Both the position numbers and the translations under genes were made by a program. A stretch of DNA of 64,000 bases from positions 19,279,001 to 19,343,000 of the forward strand of contig JALGPY010000003.1 in NCBI GenBank assembly GCA_023055425.1, read 5' to 3'. The notes below the pieces were generated by a model. That model saw only the letters and a list, made by a program, of their open reading frames with translations. It made no database searches and was not told the origin of the DNA. Below, one piece after another: positions 23,474-35,090 of this stretch (positions within the stretch are counted from its first letter, which is position 1; the number at the start of each line of letters is the position of its first letter). The DNA is from Linanthus parryae (lineage: Eukaryota > Streptophyta > Magnoliopsida > Ericales > Polemoniaceae).

Positions 23474-24049
23474 GCTCATTTGAGGTAACTTGGTCGGGCC
23501 GTCGACCTTAAATTACAAAGCGCTTGTTGGGAGGCAACCCAACCTATTTACTGCATAGTGTAGATTTCAATACTGTTTTGTTATTTGATTTTGTTCTAAC
23601 TATTTGAGAGGTGCGAGAGAGTGGATTTAATATTTTCAATGAGTATGTGCAGGAATTCTAGGTGGAAGGCCTATTCCGGATCCCCCTTCTTGATACGTGA
23701 GTGAAGAATTGCACGAAAAACGAGAAAAAGCAAGCCAAAACGCGTATCGGGACCCGGAATGAAGAAATGGATGATTGACGCCATTTCTACACGTACTCAA
23801 CACACGCACCTGGGGGAGATCAAGTTTCCGGACTCCCCTTCTTGATATATGCGAAGAAGACGTAAAGAGAATGAGAAAGCTGGCACAATGGCACGGATTA
23901 CGAGGCAAATTTTTGAAGACAGGACTGTGAGCTGATTTGAACAGTGCCATAGTGTGGGGGTGTTCGAGAGCTTTCTGTGGATAGGTGGATCGCGTATATC
24001 GGAGTCCGGACGAATAAGTTATGCCAAAAAGGATGTTGCGAAGAGGAAA

Positions 24050-24325
24050 AGGGAGCCAAAAAGCATCCGGAATTGCCAAACGAGTCTTTGGAATGAGCAA
24101 ATTGAAGAATGAAAGGTTCCCCGGACTTTGGGAATCTTTTATACCATAAATGGAGTCTCGAGGTCGAGGAGATCCATGACAAACCAAAGAAACGAGCAAA
24201 AACGACGAAAAAGGATGCTAAAAGGCGTCCAAAAGCATCCGGAAATGCAAAACGAGCCTTTGGAAGCGCGAAATCGAAGAATGAAAGATTCCCCGGACTT
24301 TGGGAATTTTTCTACATGAGAGGAG
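24050..24325 (+). repeat. Direct repeat, ~172-bp period
   Basis: The segment AAGCATCCGGAA...CCCCGGACTTTGGGAAT occurs at about 24,061 and again at 24,233 with few changes. Confidence 0.8.
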
Positions 24326-24591
24326 ATCCCGCACTCCCCGTCTTGATGAAGGTGATTGCAAAATTTTGAAGAAAGCGGCAAATTAGGCACAATTTGGATA
24401 TTTTTCGCGTAATTAAGCGATAATTGAGGAAAGACGGGAAAACGATCCGGAAACGGGACGTTATTTTTATGAGCAAGACATACGTCGGAAAAGGGATCCA
24501 AAGGTGCAAAAATCACATTCATCGGAGTTCGGGATCAAAATACGAGGTAAAGGTTATATTTTGGCTATTAAAAATTTTCTCCTGCACAAAA

Positions 24592-24950
24592 GTAATCGTA
24601 CGTTTACTTTTGCCTTAGAAAAAATTTTGGGTGGAATTTTCATGAAAACTCACTGCCCATTCGTACCAAGAGTAATCGCACGATTACTTTCAAGTAATCG
24701 TACGATTACCTTAAAGTAATCGTACGGTTACCTTGAAAGTAATCGCACGATTACTTAAAAGTAATCGTACGGTTACTTTAAAAGTAATCGTACGGTAACT
24801 TTAAAAGTAATCGTACGGTTACTTCTTACTTAGAAAAATTTTTGAAGTGAACTTTCATAAAAAGTTACTGCCCATTCGTAGCCAAAGTAATCGCACGATT
24901 ACTTTCATGTAATCGTACGATTACCTGAAAGTAATCGTACGATTACTTTC
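24592..24950. repeat. Internal palindrome array in Athila
   Basis: Eleven units at about 24,592, 24,671, 24,693, 24,715, 24,737, 24,760, 24,783, 24,805, 24,885, 24,907 and 24,929, with ~22-bp spacing inside clusters. Each is a variant of AGTAATCGTACGATTACT. Perfect 16-bp palindromes start at 24,694, 24,909 and 24,931. Many units differ from symmetry at one base (CGCACG or CGGTTAC). Confidence 0.95.
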
Positions 24951-25757
24951 TTACGGGCAGTTAAGGGATTAAAACAAAAATTTCTTCTATTATTCTCCAT
25001 ACCTTCATCCCGTCGACCAACCCGTCTCCTCTCCTCTGCAATCACCATCGCCGCGAGCCACCAGCTACCATCAACTCCACCGCTTCACCAACGCCACCAC
25101 CGTCGTCACTAAGCCGCCGCTGCCACCCTTCTCTCTCGCCAAACCCACCAGTCACCACTCTCTCTCATCCACCCGACGGTCTTGTCTCCTCCTCACCATC
25201 GCCGCCTACACTCTCTCTCTCTCTCCGCCACCCTCACCATCTCCAACCATCACCATCACCATCACAGAGCCATCACCACCACTACCACAACTCTAATTGG
25301 TGGTCAATCGAAGAAGGAGGGCAAGCTAGGGTTTGAGAGTGAATCTGCAATTGGAGGGGATTGAGGTCGAATTTGAAGGAGATATTCTAGGGTTTCGACG
25401 GGGACACCGCAAGGAGCAAAAGGCACAAGTCAATTGAACAATTCGGAAAAAAAATTTTGACGACCCTAAAACAGCCCGGGTTGTCGAAATTCTGCAAATT
25501 CGTGCCCGTAAGACTGGCTCCGGGCACGTAGGTACGTCCTAATCTCTCGCACAATTTCAATACTCGAGTCTAGGCACAATTGAGTAAAAGCCCAATTTAT
25601 TTTTGTTGCTCTTAGAAGCGTGCTTGGGGGCGATTGATTAAAGTCCTAGGATTGTGTGCTTACGTGTTTAATTGCCGTATATTTGTACACAACTTGTCAC
25701 TGTGCACGTGCTTGCTTTTGTTACGTTACTTGCTTTCTCTTGTCTTACTTGATTAAA

Positions 25758-27308
25758 ATGAGCAAACGTGCGAGAACGAGTCGTGACAACGACCCCGATT
25801 ACACATTACCTGGGGGAAGTGGGGTGAACGTGTCGGAGAATGAGTCTGCTGCTGAGGGGGGTGACTCGGGTGCCCAATTGGTCATCCCGTTATCCCCCGA
25901 GCTTAGGGTTTTTACCACACCCGTACCATCCTCCTTGCCCCCGATTCGAAAGGGTCGTGGTCATGCGCCGGACGACGACAAGTTGGCAATTGATAGGGGC
26001 GGGGTCTTTTGCGACTTTAGGTTTATTTCGGCAAGTGCCCAAGGTTTTTACACGTCAAACCCTAGGATTAATAGGGGTGTCCAGGTTGAGAAACTGTTTC
26101 CACTAGAGGGGTTGCCTGATGACCTACAAAAGGTCGCGAAGGCCGAAAATTTTGCGGGATGGATGGAATTAGTGAAAGAGAAAGCCAGTTCTGTGCTGAC
26201 TCGTGAAATATATGCAAATGCGAGACACACTGATGAGGGTGAGACGTCTAGGCTCAAGGACCCTCGTGTCATTTATTGTCGTCGGCACTGGCTAGTTTTG
26301 TCCTCTGAGAACATCGCCGCAGCGCTTAAGTGGCCCCCGTTGACAGCACCCTGTCAATTTCATGTTTATCTGCGGAAAGACCAGCAGACGCTCATTAATG
26401 AGGTGTCAGCGTTTTGTTTTGCGGGAGTGCCAGGGGCCGACTGGGACAGGTCTAAAACCAATATCAGGCATTGGAAGCTCCCAGTCGGATACTTGCTGCC
26501 TAAGCCACGGTGGCTCATTGAGTTGTTGGCGTCATGGGTGTTGGGAGTTTCGGCTCCCAATTACGTTGATTTTGAGGTGTGTGTCATGGCTCTGTGTCTA
26601 TCGAGGGGGCATCGGATAGACATCCCTAGGCGGATTTTCCTGTATTTGCATGAGAGATTTGTAGAGAAAAATAGGAAGTCTGTGGGCCATAGTTTCTTAC
26701 TTATGCACTTAGCTAAGGATTGCGGGGCTGACGTGCCTGATGGAGAGCTAGACCTCACACCCAAGGCCCCGAGAATGTTTGACAAAATCCCGGACCCGTT
26801 CAAGGATGTAGTGGTGATGGAGGAGGGATCTAGCTCTAGACCCCCTACGGGAAAGGCTAAGAAAAAAGCCTCTTCCTCACGAGCGGCTCCTACTCCTCCA
26901 GCTCCTATTCCTCCAGCTCCTACTCCCGTTCCACCTCCGCCTGTACCACCCCCTGTCGTTGACCCTGGCCAGCCGAGTGTGACCTTAGCGGACTTGATGT
27001 CCGAGTTGCGACTGACTAGGACTATGACCCTTAACTCAAATGGTCGGTCCCGTGATTATGTGGCTGACATGAGTGCTAGGCAGTTTGAGCATCATCGCAG
27101 TAGCTTGCGTAACCTCGGTCAGGGCCTCCGTCAGGTGAGTTTGCATCAGCACCGTCAGGACCAGTGGTTAGAGGCGTTGTCCACTCATGTGGGATTACCG
27201 AGAGATCAGTGGCCTAGTGGCCAAGAGTCCTACCCTGGTGCCTACGAGTACCATTCGGATGCTTACTCCGGAGACCAGGACCAGGACGACGAGGATTCGT
27301 CCGAGTAG
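25758..27308 (+). CDS. Athila second ORF (plant transposon-protein domain)
   Basis: A ~516-residue protein of unknown function at the place where Athila/Calypso elements carry their additional or 'env-like' ORF. It starts MSKRARTSRD and has a central globular part with RRHWLVLSSENIAAALKW, WKLPVGYLLPKPRWL and YLHERFVEKN. This matches my recollection of the 'putative plant transposon protein' domain. A Pro-rich stretch follows (~380-415), and the tail is very acidic. No membrane segment is seen after residue 1 of this start. An in-frame ATG at 25,656 would add 34 mostly hydrophobic, Cys-rich residues. I chose 25,758 because the family-like charged N-terminus starts there. A role as envelope protein is not supported by this body sequence. 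Confidence 0.8.
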   Translation: MSKRARTSRDNDPDYTLPGGSGVNVSENESAAEGGDSGAQLVIPLSPELRVFTTPVPSSLPPIRKGRGHAPDDDKLAIDRGGVFCDFRFISASAQGFYTSNPRINRGVQVEKLFPLEGLPDDLQKVAKAENFAGWMELVKEKASSVLTREIYANARHTDEGETSRLKDPRVIYCRRHWLVLSSENIAAALKWPPLTAPCQFHVYLRKDQQTLINEVSAFCFAGVPGADWDRSKTNIRHWKLPVGYLLPKPRWLIELLASWVLGVSAPNYVDFEVCVMALCLSRGHRIDIPRRIFLYLHERFVEKNRKSVGHSFLLMHLAKDCGADVPDGELDLTPKAPRMFDKIPDPFKDVVVMEEGSSSRPPTGKAKKKASSSRAAPTPPAPIPPAPTPVPPPPVPPPVVDPGQPSVTLADLMSELRLTRTMTLNSNGRSRDYVADMSARQFEHHRSSLRNLGQGLRQVSLHQHRQDQWLEALSTHVGLPRDQWPSGQESYPGAYEYHSDAYSGDQDQDDEDSSE

Positions 27309-28782
27309 ACTTACCACTCCCTGCATTTGAATGCTGAGTCTTTTCGCTTGCCTATGCATTCGTTGAGGACAACGACGCGTTCAAGTGTGGGGGGGTTTCT
27401 CAGCCTTTCATTAGCCAAGTCCGTGTCTGTCTGCATTCACCAGTTACATATAGGTTGTTTAGGTTGTTTGTGTCAGTTTTGTAGTCCGTGTCGTGTTTAT
27501 ATATATTGTGTCCGTGTCGTTTGTGTCGTATTGTGAGTAGTTTATGTTTAGTGCACGTTTTATTTAATTGAGTCCACCTACCCAAATCGAGTCAGTTTCG
27601 AGTCTTCTTTCGAGTCGGCCCATGCATATAGAGTAGGGAATATTATAAAAAAAAAAAAAAAAAAAAACAAAAAAAAATCTAAAAAAAATTGAAAACAAAT
27701 TGAAAATTGAGAAAGGGCAGTCAAAAGAAGCTTGAATTTGGAAAATCGAGGAGTGTGAGAACTTTAGGCATAGGGTATGACGTGTGACCGAGAAGGACAA
27801 TTTGAGTTCCCCTTAGTACGTATAGAGAGACTTCCTTTACGGGAATACCTGCCTATTTTACGACACTTAAATGATTTTCAAATCTAAAGTGTGTGCCTTG
27901 TTTTCTTACAAGAGTTGAGCTAGGTGTGAGCTAAACAAGCCGAACATTCATGTGTACGTCTTAGGTAGTCGCCAACCCGCCTCGTAGTGGCACACGAAAC
28001 AGCTGTGCGAGGTGTGTATTAGAGCACTCACTGCTTATAGAACTTACCTTGTAGGACCACTAGTGAACCCTATTTCGAACCTTGGATTCTTTGATAACCT
28101 CTGAACTTAGGGTGACGATTCTTGGCCTTCATCATTGATTGGTTAGAATCACCGCTTTAGTGCGTCACGAGGGTGTTTGTAGTTGAGGGGGTTCGATGAG
28201 GGAGTGCTTCACGATATATTTGTGTGAGTCTTACGTATCGCTTGTACTTCATTTCTGATTATCGAGGGGAATGCGAGGGTGAGTGAGAGTAGGCTTGCGC
28301 ACTTCGGTGTGGCGGTGTTCCATGTCATTCCACCATGGACACAGTTGTGGAGAGCCGTAAGTGCGTGGCATCTAATACGCACAAATTGGGTTGGGTGATT
28401 TAATTGGTGGATCGTGCTAGGGATCGTTTCTTTTCATCATCTTGGTGTAGGAGGATCGGTTGGATTAAGCACGAGACTTATATTGCTTTGATTACTTGAG
28501 AGGGGACATGGATCTATTCTAGTGTGGGGATGTCGACTTTTGACTACGGACATAGAGATTGAGCTTGTGACGACTCCATCCCCATACTTGTACTTGGATT
28601 TGTTTGCGGCTTTGTTTGGTGGCACCGTGTATTTCATTGAGTTAGGGGGAGATGGATTTTACGTGTGATACATATTCATTGGATTGTTTACTTCCTCCCC
28701 TTAACGTTTTGTATGGCTTAACACTTGGAAGACCACTCGAGATATACGTTGTGACATTGTGTTTTGGATATTGAGAGATTTG

Positions 28783-28815
<33 letters not shown>

Positions 28816-29651
28816 AAAACAAAACAGAAAAAAAAAAAAGAAAAAAAAAAGAGAGAAAAAAAGGAGAGATGAAATAAAGGAATAAAGTTTGAGCTTAATG
28901 AAGACCGAGTGGTGGAAGCAACTATTTCATTGACGGCGATGTTCATCTTGTGCATGTTTCACGACGGTGGCCACGGAATTCGTTATTGTACCGGGGTTTG
29001 AGGGGATCGAGGGCCGGAGATGGTGAGTTTCGGGTTGCGGTTCCTATCATCGTGGTGAGGGTGTGTGAGATGTGGGTTTTAACGTGAGAATGTGACGCTT
29101 AGGACTTGTTACTACATGATTATCCTTTTGTCCCTAAGCCTCTACATTTTAACCCGTTAGCGGAATAGGAGCTCGGACCTTGAATGTGGCTTAGCCTAGC
29201 GTAGCCTCTTATTTATCGGCACACGCGAAGAGGTAGGTTATTCTTACACGTAGTAAAGCTAGGCTTTCTATACTAACTAAGGGAAATTCTTGTTGTCAAT
29301 TTTAGTTGCAATTCATACCTCGTTCCTAGATTCTTCATCACTCCATGAGAACCGATTTGAGCTGATTGAGATTGCCCGATCTCGCCTAAAAAGACGTTTT
29401 GTGTATATTTGTGTTGTGTAGGATCGAGTCATATATTTGCATTGCATCATATTGTTGCATCGTTGAGTCTTGTATTGAGTCGTCATGGGTATTGAGTCGG
29501 CTAATTGAGGTTAGTATGCAATTGGTAAGTTGAAAAGTATGCAATGGTCTTGGTTGGAACGGTTGACTCAAGAGGTGAGATGAGAGGAGGGAGGTTCGGA
29601 TGATTTGAGATAGTTTGAGACTTGAATTGTTGCTCGGGACGCGCAACGGGT
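27309..29651 (+). other. Athila 3' non-coding region
   Basis: About 2.3 kb without a supported gene. It contains long A tracts (27,644-27,666; 28,783-28,860) and repeated AGTGTGGGG words (27,383, 28,521) that resemble the true purine tract at the 3' LTR. Confidence 0.7.
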
Positions 29652-29662
29652 AAGTGTGGGGA
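29652..29662 (+). other. Athila polypurine tract
   Basis: AAGTGTGGGGA lies four bases before the TG of the 3' LTR, the position required for plus-strand DNA priming. Confidence 0.75.
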
Positions 29663-29666
29663 TATT

Positions 29667-31132
29667 TGATAACTCCATATTTGGAGTTATATTCTTATAT
29701 GTTTTCTTACCGTTTTGCGTGTATTCCGATGCGTTTTGATAGATTTTGGATCATTTCTTGCTAAATTTGAGCATGTTGAGTCTTTGCACGTTAATGATGA
29801 GTCCGGGCACTTTTTGCATTGATTTTTGATATATTTTATCACGTTTGATCTTCCGGTATGTTTCTCGTGTTGTGGTTTTCAGGAACCGGGAGCTCGGGAC
29901 GTGGCGTTGGAGCAAAAGTGAACTTCGGAAAAGTTGGAGGCTCAAAGGGATGCTCGGGAAGTGAAGACGAAAGGAAAAAAGAGCAAGAAGTTGAAGATTG
30001 AATGGAAGAGGATGAAAAGTAATCGTACACTTACCTCAAGGTAATCGTACGATTACCTTCATCCAGAAGTAATCGTACGATTACTTGAAGGTGATCGTAC
30101 GATTACCTGAGAGGCAAGTAATCGTACGATCACATCAAGGTAATCGTACGATTACCTCTGCGGCCAGGATCGAATTTTTGGGCTGTTTTCGCTATTTTGG
30201 CATAGTTTTGGGAGTTTGAAGCCACAAAAGACTTAGGAAACATTGGGGAACGACATTCAACATCAGAACACACCTTGGAAGTCGTGCTTGGAGTGCTTGG
30301 GAGCTAGGTCGAGAGCTTGGATCATCCGTTTGGCTTCTCTTCTTCTTTTCTTCTCTAGTTTTTGATACTTGATCATGAAACTTTGTATTATGAACATGAT
30401 TATGAGTAGCTAAACTCTTATTTTGGGATATCTCGTAGGAAACTAGGGTTTGATCACTACAACTTGTGGTTTATGGATTTACTCTCATGCTTTTGAGCTT
30501 AATTGATGATTTCTTATCTAGTTATGTGAATTTCATGTTTTTAATTCATCTTTTCTATTGATAGACGTATTAATAGGATTGTGCTAGGTTATGAACGATA
30601 GAGGAATCCACGCTTGTTGCCCGGAAAATTGAAATACACACTAGCCGTATCTAGGGTTGAGGAATCTTGCTAGTTAGCTAAGAACAAGAGTAGAAATTAG
30701 TGTCGTAATGCGTGTTTGAACTTGAGTAAGCTAGAGGAATCAGTTACGATAGTTTAGGCATAGTTATTGGTTGAGACATCTTCAATATACAATTGCTCGT
30801 TTAACTAGAATAAGAAATTATCGTGTTAGTAAAACATAAATCCAACGTAGTGTGACATTCCTAGTGATCCGTAGAGATATCCTGAATTTAATCAAACTTG
30901 ATAAACATCACAATCAACTCGTGCTCATTAATCTTGAAATAATTCTTTGAATTATTTGAGATAATTGTTATTTTAATATTTAGTAGGATTAGAAACCACA
31001 AAACAACTGCGCTTTGCCCACATAAAGAACAAACTTAATAGTTAGTTACACGAAGTCTCTTGGGTTCGACAATCCGGACTTTTCCGATTATTACTGCACC
31101 GACAACTGTGCACTTGCAGTTGGAGCGTGTCA
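29667..31132 (+). repeat. Athila 3' LTR (1,466 bp)
   Basis: Same start, end and length as the 5' LTR and no difference found by eye. It includes the palindrome array at 30,018-30,158. It is followed by the GCTGC duplication (31,133-31,137). Confidence 0.97.
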
Positions 31133-31137
31133 GCTGC

Positions 31138-31897
31138 GGTCACTCGACCTGTTTATTTTCACCCGGTCGCAACCTGCCGGGTTGCTCTATGTACTCACCT
31201 CTCTGGCCGCAAGAAGTCTTAGGGGGGTGCCGGCACTTAAGGTCTTGGAGTATGCGAGATGGATAGTAGATTCTTCCCCGTAGCAACACAGTTAAAAATA
31301 CAGTTCTGTGAGATTTGGGATATTTATGAAAAGAAAAGAAGAAAGAGATTGGGACTAATTCTCCCGTTTGAAAGTTGAGAAAGGAATATCTGAAGAAAGA
31401 GAATTATATAAGTGTTCTTACTGGGTGCATCCGGTTCACTTCTTTCAGTTTTACAGTTATATTTGAGTTCCCGATTTACTTTGCAAATTTACAGTTTTAT
31501 TTCCTCTGTATATTTGTTATGCAAAGAAAGTTATGCTTCGTCTTCCGTTTTACGAGCTTGGGTGTCACTTAGTCAGTATTTCAATGCTGACTTTGAAACT
31601 GCGGTTCCTGTTTTCCTTCCCACCGCAGGTTTAGGAGCTGAAGACTAAGGGATAGTCGGGTACGAGACTTACCTAGAAGGATAACATCACGAGTAGAATA
31701 TAGCATGGTTAGCCAGAATAATGTAGTAGTTTTGAAAACGCTTTTGTATCATCTACAAACTTTTTTTATATTCAATATTGTGTAATAAATAAAGATTTTG
31801 GGATGTTATGCTTTTGAATTCCACCGTTACCTTTAGCATCGCCCTCCCGGGCTTTCCGGTCCGGAACGAAAGGCTGGGGAATCCGCGGGCTGTTGCA
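31138..31897 (+). mobile_element. Chromovirus 5' LTR, right part
   Basis: Continuation of the LTR begun at 14,958. It ends ...GGGCTGTTGCA at 31,897, two bases before a primer-binding site. Confidence 0.75.
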
Positions 31898-31899
31898 GG

Positions 31900-31911
31900 T
31901 GGTATCAGAGC
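31900..31911 (+). other. Chromovirus primer-binding site
   Basis: TGGTATCAGAGC, the standard plant initiator tRNA-Met primer site, two bases after the LTR end. Confidence 0.92.
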
Positions 31912-32388
31912 GTTCGTTCCAGTATAAAACCTGTAGGGTAACTTAAAATGAACATAGGGCAAGATAATTTAAAATTGGAAAAGCCGTTCGAGTTATGGGT
32001 AGCCTAAGGATAAGTTTTGATTATTTCCGCCCACCCTCATCCTGTTTTGAGATTGTTGTGTTTTATGTGATCTGGTTTGATTTGAGATTCATTTCAGTGA
32101 TTATGGATAGTTGTTACTTTTATGTTGAGAATAAGGATGGAGATGAAGTTTGATTCCTGCTTATTGTGCAGAGAAGAGCTATATTATCTTATTTGTTGAC
32201 ATGAATTATATGTGATCTATTGAGAAATTGCTATGTGATGCGTGCTATGTGATAATTGTGTTAGATATACTGTTAATTGTAAAATTGCGAAATAGTCGTT
32301 ATGATTTTCGCGACCACAACCCAGGATACCGTAGGGTGAGACTGATAGACCTTTACGAAATCACTTTAGGAAAGTTTGACTGGAACAG

Positions 32389-33597
32389 ATGGCTGAGAGC
32401 ATCACCATGGAGCAATTCTTCGCGCAAATGACTCAGATGATGAATAATGGAGGACAGACAGGAACTAACTGGGCTAAGCAAGTAGCAGACATGAAGCCAA
32501 TGGAGTTTACAGGGAAAGAGGATCCTGTGGAATTAGAGGATTGGATTATAGAAATGGACAAAATCCTCGAGACGGTAGACTGTCCTGACGATCGGAAAGT
32601 CAACTGCGCAGTCTTTTACTTAAAAAGCGAAGCGCATCTTTGGTGGAAGAATGTCCGAGAAACTCTGCTAGCCGATCCCAAATTCAACTGGGAAGCCCTT
32701 CAAACCGCGCTCAGAGCTCTCTTCTACCCTCACCATGTGAAGAGGAGCAAGGAACTAGAATTCCAGAACCTGCAGCAGGGAAGCGACTCAGTGACGGAGT
32801 ATTTCCGGAAATTTACCGAATTAACACGATTTGTAGGCAACATGGTGCCTGATGAAGACTCCAAGATTTCCAAATTCATCTATGGACTGCACGAAAGGCT
32901 ACAAGAGTCACTCCTGAACAGAACCTATTCTACCCTCCACGAAGCCTATGACAGAGCCACTGATATCCATCGAGTTCGTGTCGCTCAAGAAGAAAAACGC
33001 AAGAAACGTAAGCTAGAGGAGGCAGGAGGTAGCAACAACAATCAGAAGCCTAAGAATGGAGAAGGTAATCAGGGGAAATACCTAGGCAATAGGCAGAATT
33101 CTGGAGGACAGCAACCTCGCCGCTACATCTGCAACAAGTGTCAGCAGAACCACCCTGGAGTCGACTGCATGGGGATTCCGGTGATATGTCACAACTGTGG
33201 TAAGAGGGGACACCGAGCTTATGAATGCCGATCACACCCAGCCAGGAACCAGCAAATGAATCAACGAGGCAACTTTGGAAGGCCACAACAGAACAACTAC
33301 CAGCAGTTTTGGAACCAGCAGAATGGGAACCGGAACAACCGCAACAACGGAGGAAATGGCTATGGAAGGCAGCATAACTTCAACCCAGTCAATGCAGGAC
33401 AGAACAAAGTTCAACCCAGGATTGGAAACAATAATGCGGGAAACGGGAGAAACAACAACAATGGAGCAGGAGGAGCAGGAGCCCAGAACGCCAATATAGG
33501 AAGAATTGCTGTGCTGACCAAGGCTGAGGCAGAAGCTGAATATGGAGTTGGCACGGGTGATTATCTTAACTATGAGCAGCCAACTTCGGATTGACAA
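32389..33597 (+). CDS. Chromovirus gag (401 aa); the rest of the element is missing
   Basis: Nucleocapsid/capsid precursor of a Tekay/Del-type chromovirus. The capsid-like gag domain (~30-150) contains LKSEAHLWWKNVRE and the FQNLQQGSDSVTEYFRKF stretch. A basic linker (KRKKRKLEE, ~205) leads to a Cys/His pair of motifs: CNKCQQNHPGVDC, then a canonical CX2CX4HX4C knuckle (C267, C270, H275, C280). The C-terminal third is Asn/Gly/Gln-rich. In intact relatives the frame runs on into protease, RT, RNase H, integrase and chromodomain. Here it stops at 33,595-33,597, and copia sequence in the opposite orientation starts within ~100 bp, so pol was deleted. Confidence 0.9.
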
Positions 33598-33639
33598 CCT
33601 GCTTGATCAGGTACTAAGGGCTCGTATTTATCGAAGATT

Positions 33640-35039
33640 GAGTTAAGTTCTAGGGACGACAACCCTTCGATAAGTTGTGTTACGAACCTAGTACCCTTGA
33701 GACGTGCTTTAGTTTCCTTGGGATATTCCACAAATTTACACTTATCCGCCTTTGGCCCGAGCTTGTCTGTTTGTAAACGCTTTACATAGACATCGCAGCC
33801 CCAAATCCTCATACACGACACTATGGGACGCTTCCCAGTCCATACCTCATATGGTGTCTTCATGACTGATTTGGATGGAACACGATTAATGGTAAAAGCT
33901 GTCGTCATTAGAGCATGTCCCCAAAATGATATCAGAAGATCCGTTTGAGACATCATAGATCGCACCATATCTAATAGTGTGCGATTCCTCCTTTCGGACA
34001 CGCCATTTCATTGTGGCGTTCTGGGTGGAGTGAGGTGGGATACTATCCCACACTCTCTAAAATACTCATCAAACTCTTGGCTTAAGTATTCTCATCCACG
34101 ATCCGTTCGTAGAGCCTTAATACTTTTACCAAGTTTCTTCTCTACTTCATTCTTGAATTCCTTGAACAATTCAAAGGATTCGGATTTGGCCTTCATAAGG
34201 TATAAAAATCCATATCTACTGAAATCATCAGTAAACGTAATGAAGTAGGTGTAACCACCTGTGACAGGCGTGGGGAACAGCCCACATACATCAGTATGTA
34301 TGAGTGCCAGTAACTCACTAGTCCTCTCACTTTTCTTATTGAAAGGGAACTTTGTCATTTTTCCTAAGAAACAAGATTCACATGTCTCATATGATTCTAA
34401 ATCAAATGAGTCTAGAAGTCCATCCTTATGGAGTCGAGATATGCGTTTCTCATTTATATGGCCTAAACGACAGTGCCATAGATATGTAGGATTTAAATCG
34501 TTAGTTTTAATTCTTCAAGTATATATGTTATATATTAGACTATTTAGATCAAGGATATACAATCCATTAGACAAATGCGCACTACAATAGTGCATACTAT
34601 CAAAATAAATGGAGCAACACTTGTCCTTTATTGAAATATAAAAACTCTTCTCGTCCAAACAAGAAATGGAAATAATGTTTCTGCACATAGCAGGCACATA
34701 AAAGCAATTGTCTAATTTTAAAATAAGTTCAGAAGGAAAAGATAGCTCATAAACGCCTACAGCTAATGCAGCGACTCTTGCTCCATTCCCGACGCGCAGA
34801 TCTATCTCCCCTTTATCCATTCTTATATTTCTTTTCAAATCCTGCACATTTCGACAAATGTGATGACCACATCCAGTATCCAATACCCAATATGAAGAAA
34901 TAGAAAGATTGACGTCTATAACATAAATACCTAGTGGTGGTGGAATTACTATTCCAAGCTTCTTATCCTCCAGATATTTAGGGCAATTCCTCCTCCAGTG
35001 ACCCGACTGGCTACAGTAGTGACATTCACCTTTAGCCAC
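33640..35039 (-). pseudogene. Copia zinc knuckle, protease and integrase, broken
   Basis: On the minus strand: zinc knuckle CHYCSQSGHWRRNC near 35,020; aspartic protease site WVLDTGCGHHIC near 34,880; integrase core with HTDVCG and FTDDFSRYG near 34,280-34,200; then SERRNRTLLDMVRSMMSQT near 33,990 and WGCDVYVKR near 33,800. The protein family is the TNT1-type copia polyprotein, which cuts gag and integrates cDNA. Breaks include a frame end before the integrase, a TGA directly after RTDRG at ~34,092, and loss of everything downstream of the KETK motif near 33,705, where the sequence no longer resembles copia. Confidence 0.88.
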
Positions 35040-35090
35040 GCCTCCACTAGGCTTTAGGGCTTCCTTGGATTTCGCAACTTTCTTGCGCTT

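Larger units (their letters stand above)
23474..25655 (+). other. Athila spacer between gag-pol and second ORF
   Basis: Non-coding in both directions apart from short frames. It holds degenerate repeats of a GATC(C)CC...CTTCTTGAT word near 23,680 and 23,835, a 172-bp-period direct repeat, the internal palindrome array and a CT/CAC-rich leader-like stretch (25,010-25,290) that may precede the second ORF's transcript. Confidence 0.6.
16297..31132 (+). mobile_element. Complete Athila-type Ty3/gypsy retrotransposon (14.8 kb)
   Basis: Full-length element with 1,466-bp LTRs (TG...CA) of the same length, in which I found no difference by eye, and a perfect GCTGC duplication. It has a tRNA-Asp-type primer site, one open gag-pol frame, a second ORF downstream and a purine tract before the 3' LTR. 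This layout (gag-pol in one frame, a ~2.2-kb gap, an extra ORF, a long non-coding 3' region) is the known Athila/Calypso plan. With both frames open and LTRs apparently identical, it is a recent and possibly still mobile insertion. It lies in a chromovirus LTR, which it splits. Confidence 0.95.

Noticed and set aside
24592..24950. CRISPR-like regular array
   Set aside because: The units are palindromic, variable, lack unique spacers and lie inside an Athila retrotransposon of a plant genome.
27564..27800. Phe-rich minus-strand frame with apparent membrane segment
   Set aside because: It is produced by A-runs in the non-coding 3' region of Athila; the same holds for 28,701-28,955.
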